In this document: positions 1-11,112 of the stretch, piece after piece
Layout of the letters: the number at the start of each line of letters is the position of its first letter
Numbering within the stretch: position 1 is the stretch's first letter
Assembly: GCA_030847615.1 (NCBI GenBank)
Contig: JAUMIR010000005.1
Span: forward strand, 112,063,116 to 112,127,115
DNA length: 64,000 bases
Source of the DNA: Gambelia wislizenii
Taxonomy: Eukaryota; Chordata; Lepidosauria; Squamata; Crotaphytidae
Direction: 5' to 3'
The notes under the pieces: generated by a model
Databases searched by the model: none
The model's input: the letters and a program-made list of their open reading frames with translations, nothing else
What the model was told of the DNA's origin: nothing
Made by a program: the position numbers and the translations under genes

Positions 1-401
1 ATTCCTCTCCCCCTCTCTGTGGTCTCCCTTCTTTTTTGGTTGCTTTCTCTGCTGTTCTCTGGTTGGAGCTCAGTCGAATGAGCCCTTTTTCGGAGCCTCT
101 TTCCCCCTCACACTGCCACCCCTCCTCACTCCCTCCCCACCTCCTGCCTGGCCTTTAATGACAGACCGATAGTCTGTGATCTGGAGGCCATGCCCGCCCC
201 TTTGTCTGTGTGAACTACAAAGCTGAAAACTCACTGGATCAACCAATTTAGCAGTAAAGCATGTAAACTATGCAGCAGTAGTGCAAAAGGACGGTAAGCC
301 AGAATTTCACGCACTTTATTCTGCCGTGTAACTGACCCCCTGCTCTTTGGTCTAACTTGTAGGAGCTATCCAAAGTTCTGGACCTTACACCAAAATATTT
401 T

Positions 402-438
<37 letters not shown>

Positions 439-1212
439 GGTGGCTAGCACCTTTAAATTTCAAACTTCCACTTCCCAACTCACCAACTGCTACTGAATTT
501 GTTTTTAATATCCTAAAACTGTAAACTGCCTTAGGTGCCTTGGCAACATACAAAGCGAGGGGGACAAAGTGGGGCCTGTGGCCCACATACACAACTTGGG
601 GCCCTTGAAGCCACCTTGAAACCCCTCAAAGCCCCCAGACCCCAATGTAGAAAGCATTGGACCATTTTTTGCCTGCCCCCACAAAGTCTTAAAACCACTG
701 CTACTGCTGCAAAAATGATTAAGACAAAAATCAACCAAAATTAAAACTGGAAATGATGCAACTTCACTTCTGATCATGTCAGGCACACCGGTATAGCCCC
801 ATTGATTAAAAAGAGCCCCCCTATAGTTGCCACTCCTGCTAAAAACCAGTTTTGCACTCTTGCTCTTTGGGATCTTGATCATCAATATTATATTTTTTTA
901 AAAAAAAGTGGGCAAAGAATTCTGGGTAGAAGCTGCCTTGTAGGTTTTATATAAGGTAAACTGTCATGGCTTCAGGCAAATATAAAATAAACTGTCTTTT
1001 TTTTTTTTTTTTGCCAAAGAATCTTGGGACCAGTAGTTTGATAAGGATGCTTAAAATTATAGGCTCTATATCCTTAAGCCACTCCATGTCCCCCAAAAAA
1101 CTACAGTTGCTTGGGTTCTATGGGGAGAGGTGAGCATAAAACAAGTTCCATTCCTTCTAAAACTGTAAGCAGGTGGTTAGCATCAAAAAAAAAAAAAAAT
1201 CTCAGATATGGC
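1..1212. other. Intronic sequence, mostly unassigned; AAT microsatellite
   Basis: The first 230 bases are pyrimidine-rich on the plus strand and less AT-rich than what follows; no exon could be demonstrated. An (AAT)n run lies at about 402-437. The segment 555-690 (CTTGGGGCCCTTGAAGCCACC) looks weakly repetitive in reverse and resembles 20440-20650. Poly-T and poly-A runs lie near 990-1011 and 1184-1199. No coding sequence is supported. Confidence 0.5.
402..437. repeat. (AAT)n microsatellite
   Basis: About twelve uninterrupted AAT units. Confidence 0.95.
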
Positions 1213-1220
1213 CTCTAAGA

Positions 1221-1399
1221 TAGTGGTCTCCAACCTTTTTGGCACCAGGGACCAGTTTTATAGAAGATAACTTTTCCACAGGTTGTGTGTGATGGGGCAG
1301 ACACATGTATGTTTCCCAAGAGCAAACCTCACTCAAGGATTGGTCCCTAATAGACCAAAGTGTAGGACCAGTCCGGAGACCGGGGTTTGGGAACCCCTT
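1221..1399. mobile_element. Short hAT-type element (179 bp)
   Basis: The ends TAGTGGTCTCCAACC and GGTTTGGGAACCCCTT are degenerate inverted repeats. They are flanked by an exact 8-bp duplication CTCTAAGA at 1213-1220 and 1400-1407, diagnostic of the hAT superfamily. The interior (GGCACCAGGGACCAG) resembles hAT elements known from mammals. Confidence 0.85.
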
Positions 1400-1407
1400 C
1401 TCTAAGA

Positions 1408-4210
1408 AATAAGAGGGAATCATCTGCATGTTTGGGAAAACCTAAAATCTGGAGAAGTAGAATGTAAGAGAAACAAAATATCCTAAGTAGATTAGATTTT
1501 TTTTAAAAAAAAAAATCTAATGAGGACTTTGAGGGCTCAGTCAACAGAAAAGGAAACCAGTACAATAGGGTTGCCAGTGTTTTTCTGTTTTTGTTTTTTT
1601 GCACAGCAATATGAGACACTCCTTCCATTCACCAGACCAACTAAAGACTGGCTAGGACAAAGGAGGCAGGCCTATATGCAGCCTTCCTGATGGGCTGCTC
1701 ACATCAACCAACTGGGACTAGAGATCTGAGAACTGGAAGAGAAGGCACCATTTCACAAGAGATGGACCCCCACAATATTTGGTATGTAATTTGAGGCCCT
1801 CTTGCAGTATGCCAAAAACTCAGGCATCAATCTATTGTGAACACAGCTGACATCCTGTTCTTGCCATTTTTTTTTTTTAAAGGATATGGGGCATCCCATA
1901 TTGCTCCCACAGGGAATAGGATTTTCAGCAACCCAAACATGGGACATCAGTTCCAAATCAGGATGCTTGGAAACCCTACAGTGAAAAGGGGTGAAAGGGA
2001 AATGACCTGCCTAGTCTCTTTACAGTTTACAGTATCCTGAATTATCCTGAACAGAAACATAGCTGTGAGCAGATAAGGATTCACTGCAACATTTTGCTGC
2101 AGGTTCCACTTTGGCATCTGTGGTGCAGACACACTTGTAGCCTTAGCATAGTCGGTTATACTCAGGTACTCTGCAAAGCTTGTTGTGATCCATGGTTGTG
2201 TTGGACGAGGAATTATTTTTTTAAAAAAGAAATTATATTTGTTGGTCTTCCATCTTATAATTATTAAGTCAGCTTTATCGCTGGGGCACTCAGCAGAAAA
2301 GCTGATGTGAGGCAGTGCTTTCCTCGATGAGTACACACATGGTTTAAATAGATGTACTTGATTCACTCAATTTGTTTTAAGCCAAAGAGTGAAAAAAAAA
2401 AAATCTTTGACAAAACTGTCATCTTTAAAATATAGTGATATTTCATACCCCTCTGCACTATTTAGATTGGCTGGAACTAAAATGCTTCCAGCAACCACTG
2501 TCTCCAATTTTTCAAAACTGTCATTTCCTCACAGATCTGCTTAAGCAAAATACTTAGGCTTCGAAAACAGGGAAAACCTACATTGTAGAACACATTCCTT
2601 TTTCTTTCTTCCCCCCACCCACCCATCCATTTGCAGGTCGGAGTAGCATCCAAGCATGCAAAATACCAGGAACATACAATAATAAATTAAAAGCTGACAG
2701 TGATAGATGGGTTTGAGTCCATAAATCCAGTAGACCTATGATTAGTTTCCAAAGATATCATTTGACTTAGATCCAGCAGGTCCCCCCTACCCCCATGTAA
2801 TAATCATATAATCAAAATGTTATTTTCAGGAAAAGACCATGGAACGCAACAAGACCGCTCCCACTGAAATGTGAGAAAAGAAGACCCATTGCCTCTGGCT
2901 AGTCTTTATTACTTGATCTACTAATAAGCCTTTGAGTCAAATTGTCTCAACCTAAGCACTTTATCTTCCAGTTATATATACAGATCCCTGTCCCAAAGAG
3001 CATGCAATCTAAAATTTGATACACTAGAAACAATGCAAAAAGGGAAGAAAAGGGAAATGATTTCAACAGGAAAGTTGCATGGTGTTTCAATATGTACAGT
3101 AATTGTTTTAGTTGCACAGTTTTTTACTGGTACTTCATTGCAGGCTGAGGTAAGGTAGCATGCAAGAGCAAGGGGATCTGCTCAAAGGCTTCATGAAAAA
3201 GATGTATTTTGATAAGAGATTTAGAGGAAGTAAGAGAGATGGCATCACACAGGTGTTCTGAGAATCAGGTCCAAGTACATGGGCAGCAAATGATAAAGCA
3301 GAGCAGGAGACTTTTGGATGGTAATGGCTGGCAGGTCTCAAGGAGTGAAGGCCAGGGAAACATTGGGATATGCAGAAAGAAAATAGGGTGGCAGGTAGTG
3401 CTTTTAAGGTAATGAGTTCAATTAAAATTATTAAGCAGTGGTTATATGGATGGTGGTGGGCAGCCTTATTTGAGAACTTACGCCAAACAAGTCTTGAAGA
3501 AAAACGACAACACAGAAAGAATCACAACCCAGAAACATTACCCAAGGAGACCTTCTGCTGTGCTTTCTGCAACTGGACTTGTTTATCTCGGATTGGCCTT
3601 TTTAGTCATCAGTGTGCTTGCAGAAAGCACGGGATGAGTCCTTCCTGAATCTTCGTTTGTGAAGAAAAGCCAGAGAGAGAGAAAGAGAGGTGATGATAAC
3701 AACTGTGCCAATGTTACACACAATCCATGTTTCTTTCCCTAGACAACTTTTCTTGGGGAGGGGAGCTACTGCAAAGCCACTTCAGAGGCAAGAACAGAGA
3801 TAGGCATTTGGTACCCACTGTGTATGCCAGTCCTGCAGCAACCAACTTTTATGCTAACCAATTCTTCACATCTGCTGAAATTGCTTTTTGACATTTTGCT
3901 AGCACAGTGACAGCAAAACAAACAAACTGTGGTATCCCTTAAAGGTATGATGGTGATAAATTGGAAGGCCCAATGTGCCTTCCACCATGAGGAGGTTGCC
4001 CATCCTGGCCAAGAACTATGAGAGAAGTAACAGACTGCAATGCCCTTTCATTGTTGTTCCTATGATCAAAATCGTCTCTTCCTCAGCCAGCTTTCCTACT
4101 GGTGAGATAAATGGGAGATACAGGGACTGGTATCTTTTGTCCCACAGTTTAGGAATGGAGGCAGTTAAGCATCTACTCTGATCTACAGTCCCTTCCCCTC
4201 ATTGTGGACA
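1408..4210. other. Intronic sequence with no gene seen
   Basis: AT-rich DNA with several A/T runs. The stretch 3115-3360 resembles the 3' region of a reptile LINE on the plus strand, but I cannot name the family. The small open frames at 1947-2366 and 3370-3648 have no recognisable domain and look like chance frames. Confidence 0.5.
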
Positions 4211-4903
4211 AGATAGCACAGTGTTTCTCAACCAGGGTTCCATGGAACCCTAGGGTCCCCCCAGAGATCACTAGGGGTTCCCCAAGAAAATAGTAATAAA
4301 TTAATAAATCACAAGTGGTGAGCTGAAACAGCTTATCTCTCCCCTCCACAATGGAGAAAGCCAGGGAGGAATGAATTTGTGTAAATGCGTTTTCACACCA
4401 ACACCTCCAGAGGGGCCTCTTAGGGGTTGGAGGGGGGAGAAGGAAGTTAAGTGCCAAATACCTTGCTCTCTCTCCCAGCTTTTGCTCTGCCTTAGATGTG
4501 CTAATCAAAGGGGAGGAGGGGAGGAATGAGTTTTCACACTAACTGAGCACACCTCCTGCAAACAGTCAGGCACCCATATGGTTTGCCAAAACTGAGGACA
4601 AAACGGGATGTTGGTTTGCATAAAAGTAATGTCAAGGTACAAATGCAAAATGAGGTGTTTTTAAAAAAAAAAAATCAGAAAAATGGAAAGAGAATTGCAA
4701 TACTGTATAGCTCTTACCCAAGTGGAAGAAACTGACCAGAGCTTTTTCTTTTTTTAACCAGATTTAGAGAGGGCAGAGCCATTACAGTAAAAGAGTCATG
4801 ATAAAGAAAAGGTTCTTAAATAGTGGTTCTGGTAACTGAATGTGGGGGTCACGAATAGACTGACCAACTCTCATATTATTGAAAAAACCCTTCCATTTAC
4901 CAT

Positions 4904-5426
4904 TGAGAGGGACAGGTCTAGCTGAATCCCTATAGCTCCCTTGGCCATTTTACTACACTTACTCGTAGGCCTCCAAGGGGCCCAAGGCTCGGAAGGTGTA
5001 GATAAGGAATTGGCATAGTGCAAGCTAGAGACATTAGAGTTGTGCAGACATATCATGTAGTTAGCGCGTGATCAGACAGTGAAGCCTGTCCAGCAACACA
5101 AACCAGCCAATTAACAAGAGCTTGAGCAAAGCTAACCTGCCCCGGCAACTAGATAAGAGAAGTTCTGCTTAGTAACATTTTTGAAGGCCAGAGATATGTA
5201 GCATTATGATTGGTAGTTCAAATAGCCATAGAAAGTGACCGAAGGAAATAAAATACTCCTGAAACAAAGAGAAGCGGCGGCAGTCTTTTTACCCTAGAGG
5301 GAGCTGTCCGCCCCAGCTGGAAAAAATAAAGAATCTCAACTTCTACTACGGGACTTTGGCTCTGTTCCTTTCTTGCGCCGTCCTCAGACCCTATATGTTC
5401 GGGTTTCCTTTGGGATTCCCGTAACA
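4904..5426 (+). repeat. 5' LTR of the ERV (U3-R-U5)
   Basis: It begins TGAGAGGGACAGG and ends CCCGTAACA. A CCAAT box lies at 5107-5111 and a TATA-like ATAAAATA at 5248-5255. A polyadenylation signal AATAAA at 5325-5330 places the R region roughly between 5275 and 5350, with U5 continuing to 5426. The exact cap and poly(A) sites are inferred. Confidence 0.95.
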
Positions 5427-5431
5427 TTTTC

Positions 5432-5449
5432 TGGGGGCTCGTCCGGGAT
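5432..5449 (+). promoter_or_regulatory. Primer binding site, tRNA-Pro type
   Basis: TGGGGGCTCGTCCGGGAT is the full 18-base proline-tRNA primer site used by most gammaretroviruses. Five bases (TTTTC) separate it from the LTR end, slightly more than the usual two or so. Confidence 0.95.
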
Positions 5450-5771
5450 TTGAAGGGACGGATCGCAAGTGACAGAGTCCTAGTCTGACGATTGGTCTCA
5501 CCGCATCTTCGTGCCTGCAGGATTCACCGAACCAGGTCATACGGCGAGAGGGATCCCGCATCAATTGACCGCTGGTGCCTCTTCGATGATGCCTGTTGGG
5601 CATTGAGACCGGTGCCGAACCTTGGTGGTTGATTGAGGTTCTTCGGGAGGACGTCCTGCAGCGCCTATTCTGTGACTCAGGCGAGTATGCTTGATTAAGT
5701 AAGAATACGTGGTGAATAGGTACCTGGGAAGTCGGGCTGGTGAGGGAGCCCCAAGATTCCAGTTCCGCACG
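5450..5771 (+). other. ERV 5' leader (packaging and dimerisation region)
   Basis: This is a 322-base untranslated leader between the primer site and the gag ATG, where gammaretroviruses carry their packaging signal and main splice donor. A plausible donor is the GT at 5699-5700 in the context AA/GTAAGA. The frame upstream of gag is closed by a TAA at 5700-5702, so an N-terminally extended glyco-Gag would be at most about 23 residues longer and is unlikely. Confidence 0.6.
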
Positions 5772-7418
5772 ATGGGGGGAGGTCAATCTAAGCAAGTAAC
5801 CCCTCTGGATTGTATGTTACAAAATTGGTCAGAATTTAAGAGATATATAGATTCAGGAGGAAGGAGTAAAGGAAAATTAAGGACTCTTTGTCAATTAGAA
5901 TGGCCAACTTTTCCCATTGAACCAAGGTGGCCAGGGATAGGAACTTTAGATCAGGGCATTGTGGACAAGGTGGCAAATTTTTGTGCCCAGTATCATCCAG
6001 ACCAATATTACTATGCGTCTGCTTGGCAGACTATAGTCTATTTGAAACCCCGTCCGAGTTGGTTAGAAAAATGTAAATGTATGGTCCTCCAGACATTGCC
6101 ACCTACTAATAATCCCTTTTTGCCTCTTCCGGATTCGGGTTCTCCGGAGGATGACCCTAGTAGTCCTACTGCCCCACCACCCTATGTACAGGCTGTGTAC
6201 CCAAAACTGCCCACACCCAAGACACCCCCTGCGCCGTACCGAGACAAACTGCGGTCGGCAGATCAATCACAACCCCAGGTCGAGGAAATGCCGCCCTTGG
6301 AGGGAGAAGAGGAAGATAAATTGTGTCCTCTGAGACTTGTCAATCAGATGGTTCCAGATCCTGAAGGAAAACACAAACCAGAAATAATGGGGGTGTATCA
6401 GCATGTCCCATTTACTAGTAGTGACTTGTTAAATTGGAAAGCTTCCCGACCCCCATGGACACAGGATCCCACTGGCATGGCACAGTTGTTAGAAGGTGTT
6501 TTTCAGACGCATGACCCCACCTGGGCAGATATACAGCAACTTATGAATTGTTTGTTTACTACTGAGGAAAAGGCACAGATCATTAGCCAGGCTAGAGAAG
6601 AAGTGAAACATGATTACCCCACATACAAGGAAGGGGAGAGGCTCCTACAGATGCAGGAGGAGGCAGTTCCTTTACGTGATCCCCAATGGGATCCTAATAA
6701 GGCTGAAGGCAGGGAACGTCTTACACGATATCATGGATACTTAGTGAAAAGTATGAGAAAAGGTCCACCCCGACCCATAAATCTGAAAAAGATATATGAC
6801 ATCCAACAGGAAAAGGATGAGTCTCCTGGAGCCTTCATAGAAAGACTGAAGGCTGTCTATCGACAGTATAGTCCCTATGATATGGATGATGATAAAGAGG
6901 ATTCCCAAGGCAAGCAGGCTCTCAAGCAGAGCTTTTTGGCTCAGTGTGCCCCAGACATACGAAGAAAGTTACAGAAACAACCTGGGCTTGCCCACATGAC
7001 TTTGGCAAGGATGCTGGAGTTGGCGTCACAAGTGTATGTAGGTAGAGAGGATGAGGAAGGAAAGTTCAAAAGGAGAGCGGGAGTGATAGCAGCAGTTTTT
7101 GGAGTGAATACCCCTGAGGGAAGGGGTAGAGGAAGGGGCAGAGGAAGAGGAAGAATAGGAAGGAATCAGTGTGCGATTTGCAAAAAGGAGGGACATTGGA
7201 AGAATGAGTGTCCAGAAAAAGAAAAAGGTGCTGTACAGGCAAGGCAGAGAGGGCGAGAAAGAGGAGGCAGAGGAAGAAGTAGAGGACGTGGCTGGGGAAA
7301 CCCACAGGGGTGGACGCCCCAAATGCAGGGAGCAGCAGCCACAATGACTATGGAAGCTATGAGTGAAGGAAGCTCAGGAGGAGGACAGGAAGAGTGGGAA
7401 CCTCCGTTTCAGGAATAG
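5772..7418 (+). CDS. gag: Gag polyprotein (gammaretroviral: MA, PPPY region, CA, NC)
   Basis: This 548-residue Gag drives particle assembly at the plasma membrane. The ATG at 5772 is chosen because it gives MGGGQSK, a myristoylation signal with Gly2. The in-frame open GTG at 5709 is only upstream leader. Matrix is followed by a proline-rich section with the late-budding motif PPPY at residues 135-138 (6174-6185) and a later PAPY. The capsid resembles gammaretroviral p30, with the FTSSDLLNWK and LFTTEEKAQII segments, and carries a major homology region starting near residue 346 (Q-x3-E). Nucleocapsid has one CCHC zinc knuckle, CAICKKEGHWKNEC, residues 467-480 (7170-7211), flanked by Arg/Gly-rich arms. 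It ends at TAG 7416-7418, with Pol in the same frame directly after. No frameshift or internal stop was seen. Confidence 0.95.
   Translation: MGGGQSKQVTPLDCMLQNWSEFKRYIDSGGRSKGKLRTLCQLEWPTFPIEPRWPGIGTLDQGIVDKVANFCAQYHPDQYYYASAWQTIVYLKPRPSWLEKCKCMVLQTLPPTNNPFLPLPDSGSPEDDPSSPTAPPPYVQAVYPKLPTPKTPPAPYRDKLRSADQSQPQVEEMPPLEGEEEDKLCPLRLVNQMVPDPEGKHKPEIMGVYQHVPFTSSDLLNWKASRPPWTQDPTGMAQLLEGVFQTHDPTWADIQQLMNCLFTTEEKAQIISQAREEVKHDYPTYKEGERLLQMQEEAVPLRDPQWDPNKAEGRERLTRYHGYLVKSMRKGPPRPINLKKIYDIQQEKDESPGAFIERLKAVYRQYSPYDMDDDKEDSQGKQALKQSFLAQCAPDIRRKLQKQPGLAHMTLARMLELASQVYVGREDEEGKFKRRAGVIAAVFGVNTPEGRGRGRGRGRGRIGRNQCAICKKEGHWKNECPEKEKGAVQARQRGRERGGRGRSRGRGWGNPQGWTPQMQGAAATMTMEAMSEGSSGGGQEEWEPPFQE
7416..7418 (+). 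promoter_or_regulatory. In-frame amber codon at the gag-pol junction (readthrough site)
   Basis: The gag stop is a single TAG, and the same frame stays open from 7419 to 11057 with no other stop. Gammaretroviruses make Gag-Pol by suppressing exactly such a UAG, helped by a downstream RNA structure. The following bases are GACAGACCGGCTCCC, so the context differs from the well-known murine one. A pseudoknot was not modelled. Confidence 0.85.
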
Positions 7419-10400
7419 GACAGACCGGCTCCCAAAGAAAATCACAGTTGTAAAATAGTAATTCCTGGTTGCCAGGAGCCATTGGTCAAGGTTAAAATAG
7501 GCAATCAGGAGGCCTCTTTTTTATTAGACTCTGGAGCTGCAAAATCAGTGATCAATACCCCTATCGCCCCTAATGCCAAAACCACCACCCAGATAGTTGG
7601 AGCAACTGGAAAAAGGCAGAGTTGTTCCTATTTGCAAGCAAGGACATGTCAGTTGGGGAAACGTATGGTCACACATCAGTTTTTATACATACCTAGTTGT
7701 CCAGTACCCTTGCTGGGGAGAGATCTGCTGTGCAAACTTAGGGCACAGCTGACTTTTGAAGCAGATGGAACCATAGAGGCAAACTTTAGAGACCCTCCTA
7801 CTTCTAAGTTAATGTTAACCTTGCCGGTTGAAGAGGAGTGGAGATTATACCCTGTGTTGTTAGATAGAGCTGATTGGCAGACTTTTGATGTGCCTGGCGT
7901 CTGGGCAGAAGACAATCCCCCTGGATTAGCTAAGGATGTGGTTCCAGTGATAGTGGATTTAAAGCCTTTAGCTGTTTCTGTAGCTATACCACAGTATCCC
8001 TTGCCGAGAGATGCAGTGAAGGGAATTGACGAACATTTACAAAGGCTTTACCAGTGGGGAATTGTAATTGACTCTCAGTCCCCTTGGAATACACCACTTT
8101 TGCCTGTCAGAAAGCCAGATGGTTCTTACCGTCCGGTGCAGGATTTGCGAGCAGTGAATCAACGAGTGGTTCACATACATCCAGTCGTCCCCAACCCATA
8201 TACCCTGTTGAGTTTGTTGTCCCCAGAGTTGAAATGGTATTCAGTCATAGATCTCAAAGATGCGTTCTTTTGTGTCAGGTTGCACAAACATAGTCAGCCC
8301 ATTTTTGCTTTCCAATGGGAAAATCCAGAGACAGGCCAGCGAAGACAGGTTACGTGGTCCCGTTTACCACAAGGTTTTTGTAATTCGCCCAGTCTCTTTG
8401 GTCAGGCATTGGCACAAGACTTGGTGCCATTGACACAGGGGGGAAACCCCTGGAACATATTGCAGTATGTAGATGATATTTTGCTGGCTACTGAAACTAG
8501 GAGTGAATGCCTAGAAGGAACAGGGAAGCTGTTACAATTCCTGTTTGAAAAGGGGTATAAGGTGTCCAAAAAGAAAGCTCAGTTGGTGCAACAACGAGTT
8601 AAATATCTAGGTTTTGAGATAGAAGAAGGGACCAGAAGGCTGGGAATAGAGCGAAAAGAAGTAGTCTGTGCTATCCCCACCCCCACTACACGAAGACAAG
8701 TTAGGGAATTCTTGGGAGCTGCAGGTTTTTGCAGGCTTTGGATACCCAATTATGCTGTTCTAGCTAAGCCCCTTTATGAAGCTACAAAAGGAACAAATGC
8801 TGAACCATTTGTGTGGGGGGAGCAACAACAAGAATCATTTCAGAAGTTAAAAGAGGCTTTGATGAGTGCACCCGCCTTGGGGCTACCAGACATGGAGAAA
8901 CCTTTTGTTTTATATGTAGGCGAAAGGGACGGTATTGCAATAGGAGTGTTAGCCCAGACCTTAGGGTCTTGGCCGCGACCGGTAGCCTACCTTTCTAAAC
9001 AAATGGGCCCTGTTGTTAAGGGATGGCCACCCTGTCTGAGAGCAGTGGCAGCAGCAGCTCTTTTGGTAGAAGAAGCAAACAAGCTGACCTTGGGACAGCC
9101 TGTTATCTTAAAAACTCCTCATGCAGTAGTAACCTTGATGGAACACAGAGGCAGTCACTGGATGTCTAATGCCAAACTTTTAAAATATGAAAGTATTCTG
9201 GTAGATAACCCCAATGTTCAGATTCAAACTTGTACTACTTTAAATCCTGCCACCTTGTTCCCAATGTCTGAAGATGTGTTATTACAACATGACTGTGTTC
9301 AGACAATGAGTGAAGTTTATTCCAGCAGACCTGATCTCAAGGATAGCCCGTTATCAAACCCTGAGGTTGTTTATTTCACTGATGGTAGCAGTTTTGTAGA
9401 AAATGGGATTCGCAAGTCGGGATATGCTGTGGTTGATGGTCAGGGACATATAATAGCTGCCAAATCACTGGGCCCCACCGTGTCAGCACAAAAGGCAGAA
9501 TTGATAGCCCTAACAAAGGCTTTGGAACTGGCACAAGGGAAAAGGGCTAACATTTATACTGACTCCAAATATGCTTTTCTGACCTTGCAAGCACATGGAG
9601 CCATGTATAGGGAAAGAGGACTTTTAACATCAGGAGGAAAAATGTTAAAACATACCACTGAGATTCTCCAATTGCTAGAGGCAGTGTGGAGGCCCAAAGA
9701 GATAGCAGTGATGCATTGTAGGGGTCATCAGTTGGGCAATGACCCCGTAATTATGGGAAATCGAAAAGCTGATCAGGCCGCTAGGGAGGCGGCCAGGCAA
9801 GTAACAAGTTTACATGAAACTGATGAGGCTCTTTTGTCTTTACAATTAGCCAGCTTTCTCCCAGAAGAGGTAAAATACACAAAAGAGGAGGAGGCCTGGG
9901 CTATAGCTGAAGGCGCTAGGAAACAATGTGGGCTGTTTGTTTTCCCTGACAACAGAGTATATATCCCCAAAGCTGTGGCATGGCATGTGGTTCAAGAGGT
10001 CCATAAACAGTCACACATGGGAAGCACTGCTATGTCTAAGTTTTTAGAGAGACAAGCATACTTTGAGGGAATCCCTACGTTAGCTAGACAAGCTGCCTTG
10101 AGGTGTGAAGTATGTGCAAAGACTAACCCTAGAACTGGTCCCTTACAGCCCCCTGGTGTTCAGGCAGTAGGATTCACCCCATGGGAATCAATTGTTGTTG
10201 ACTTTACTGAAATGCCACCATGTAAAAAGTTTAAATATTTGCTTGTCCTTGTCTGTACCTTTTCCAATTGGGTGGATGCATATCCTACCACTAATGAGCG
10301 GGCCGAACAGGTAGTCAAGGCCTTGCTACGAGACTTGGTGCCACGAAGTGGGATCCCCCTATATATCGCGAGTGACAATGGCCCGTCTTTTGTACACAAG

Positions 10401-11057
10401 GTCACACAAGGTTTAGCCTCTGTATTAGGTATCACTTGGAAGTTACATTGTGCATATAGGCCTCAATCTTCTGGAAAAGTAGAAAGAATGAATAGAACCT
10501 TAAAAGGGACACTGTCCAAAATGTGCCAGGAAACGGGACTGGATTGGGTGACTGTTTTGCCAATGGCACTTCTCAAAATCAGATGTACTCCAGACAGTTT
10601 GTTGGGACTTTCTCCATACGAAATTGTTTTTGGCAGGCCCCCTCTTAATGTGCATAGGCTAGAGGGAGATGTTGAACAACTGGGAAAGTTAGAGATTGCA
10701 AAATCTGTCCAAACATTAGGCAAGTGTCTGAATCAGCTTCATCGATATGTCAAGACAATTAGATATCCGTTCCCTGTTACTGCACTTCACCCTTTTTCAC
10801 CAGGTGATAGAGTATGGTTGAAGGACTGGAAATCTAATCCCTTGGGACCAAAGTGGAAGGGTCCTTATGAGATACTGCTGACTACCCCAACTGCAGCGAA
10901 GCTACAAGGAGTCAAGCCCTGGATCCACTACACCAGGCTGAAGAAAGATCATACCAAGGAGTGGCAAGTGGTACCTAGCGATTCCAATCCTCTGCGGCTT
11001 CGGATCAAGCGGTCCGGGGAAGACAGGGCAGCATCGCAACGTGAGCCCCCTGTCTGA
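7419..11057 (+). CDS. pol: Pol polyprotein: protease, reverse transcriptase, RNase H, integrase
   Basis: The frame has 1212 codons and is probably made only as Gag-Pol by readthrough. With residue 1 at 7419: the aspartic protease motif DSGA is at 37-40. The reverse transcriptase has the first catalytic Asp at 278 (DLKDAFF), LPQG at 316-319 and YVDD at 350-353 with catalytic Asp 352/353. RNase H has the complete D655 (TDGSS), E694, D715 (TDSKY), D785 set. Integrase has its zinc-binding H862/H866 and C896/C899, the catalytic triad D928, D986 (SDNGPSF), E1022, and a C-terminal domain with the gammaretroviral KWKGPYEILL and WIHYTRLK segments. It ends at TGA 11055-11057, 55 bases before the env ATG, with no overlap. 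All catalytic residues I looked for are present and the frame is unbroken. Confidence 0.95.
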   Translation, partial: DRPAPKENHSCKIVIPGCQEPLVKVKIGNQEASFLLDSGAAKSVINTPIAPNAKTTTQIVGATGKRQSCSYLQARTCQLGKRMVTHQFLYIPSCPVPLLGRDLLCKLRAQLTFEADGTIEANFRDPPTSKLMLTLPVEEEWRLYPVLLDRADWQTFDVPGVWAEDNPPGLAKDVVPVIVDLKPLAVSVAIPQYPLPRDAVKGIDEHLQRLYQWGIVIDSQSPWNTPLLPVRKPDGSYRPVQDLRAVNQRVVHIHPVVPNPYTLLSLLSPELKWYSVIDLKDAFFCVRLHKHSQPIFAFQWENPETGQRRQVTWSRLPQGFCNSPSLFGQALAQDLVPLTQGGNPWNILQYVDDILLATETRSECLEGTGKLLQFLFEKGYKVSKKKAQLVQQRVKYLGFEIEEGTRRLGIERKEVVCAIPTPTTRRQVREFLGAAGFCRLWIPNYAVLAKPLYEATKGTNAEPFVWGEQQQESFQKLKEALMSAPALGLPDMEKPFVLYVGERDGIAIGVLAQTLGSWPRPVAYLSKQMGPVVKGWPPCLRAVAAAALLVEEANKLTLGQPVILKTPHAVVTLMEHRGSHWMSNAKLLKYESILVDNPNVQIQTCTTLNPATLFPMSEDVLLQHDCVQTMSEVYSSRPDLKDSPLSNPEVVYFTDGSSFVENGIRKSGYAVVDGQGHIIAAKSLGPTVSAQKAELIALTKALELAQGKRANIYTDSKYAFLTLQAHGAMYRERGLLTSGGKMLKHTTEILQLLEAVWRPKEIAVMHCRGHQLGNDPVIMGNRKADQAAREAARQVTSLHETDEALLSLQLASFLPEEVKYTKEEEAWAIAEGARKQCGLFVFPDNRVYIPKAVAWHVVQEVHKQSHMGSTAMSKFLERQAYFEGIPTLARQAALRCEVCAKTNPRTGPLQPPGVQAVGFTPWESIVVDFTEMPPCKKFKYLLVLVCTFSNWVDAYPTTNERAEQVVKALLRDLVPRSGIPLYIASDNGPSFVHKVTQGLASVLGITWKLHCAYRPQSSGKVERMNRTLKGTLSKMCQETGLDWVTVLPMALLKIRCTPDSLLGLSPYEIVFGRPPLNVHRLEGDVEQLGKLEIAKSVQTLGKCLNQLHRYVKTIRYPFPVTALHPFSPGDRVWLKDWKSNPLGPKWKGPYEILLTTPTAAKLQGVKPWIHYTRLKKDHTKEWQVVPSDSNPLRLRIKRSGEDRAASQREPPV

Positions 11058-11063
11058 GGTCAG
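10896..11063 (+). promoter_or_regulatory. Candidate splice-acceptor region for env mRNA
   Basis: Env needs a subgenomic message. Two AGs preceded by pyrimidine-rich sequence are candidates: one ending at 10896 (ACTACCCCAACTGCAG) and one ending at 11063 (CCCCCTGTCTGAGGTCAG). I cannot decide between them. Confidence 0.25.
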
Positions 11064-11112
11064 GTGACCAAGCACCGCCTTGAAGCAAAGGAGCCTTGGC
11101 CAGCCGAGGGTC

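Noticed and set aside
1947..2366. Small open frames of 60-140 codons throughout the intron
   Set aside because: No domain, signal peptide or homologous context is visible, and many overlap repeats or microsatellites. Their lengths are expected by chance.
5709..5771. N-terminal extension of Gag from a GTG at 5709
   Set aside because: The frame is closed at 5700-5702, and the ATG at 5772 gives the expected Met-Gly myristoylation signal, so 5709 is only open leader.
11080..11112. Env start at 11080
   Set aside because: The codon there is TTG. The first in-frame ATG is at 11113.
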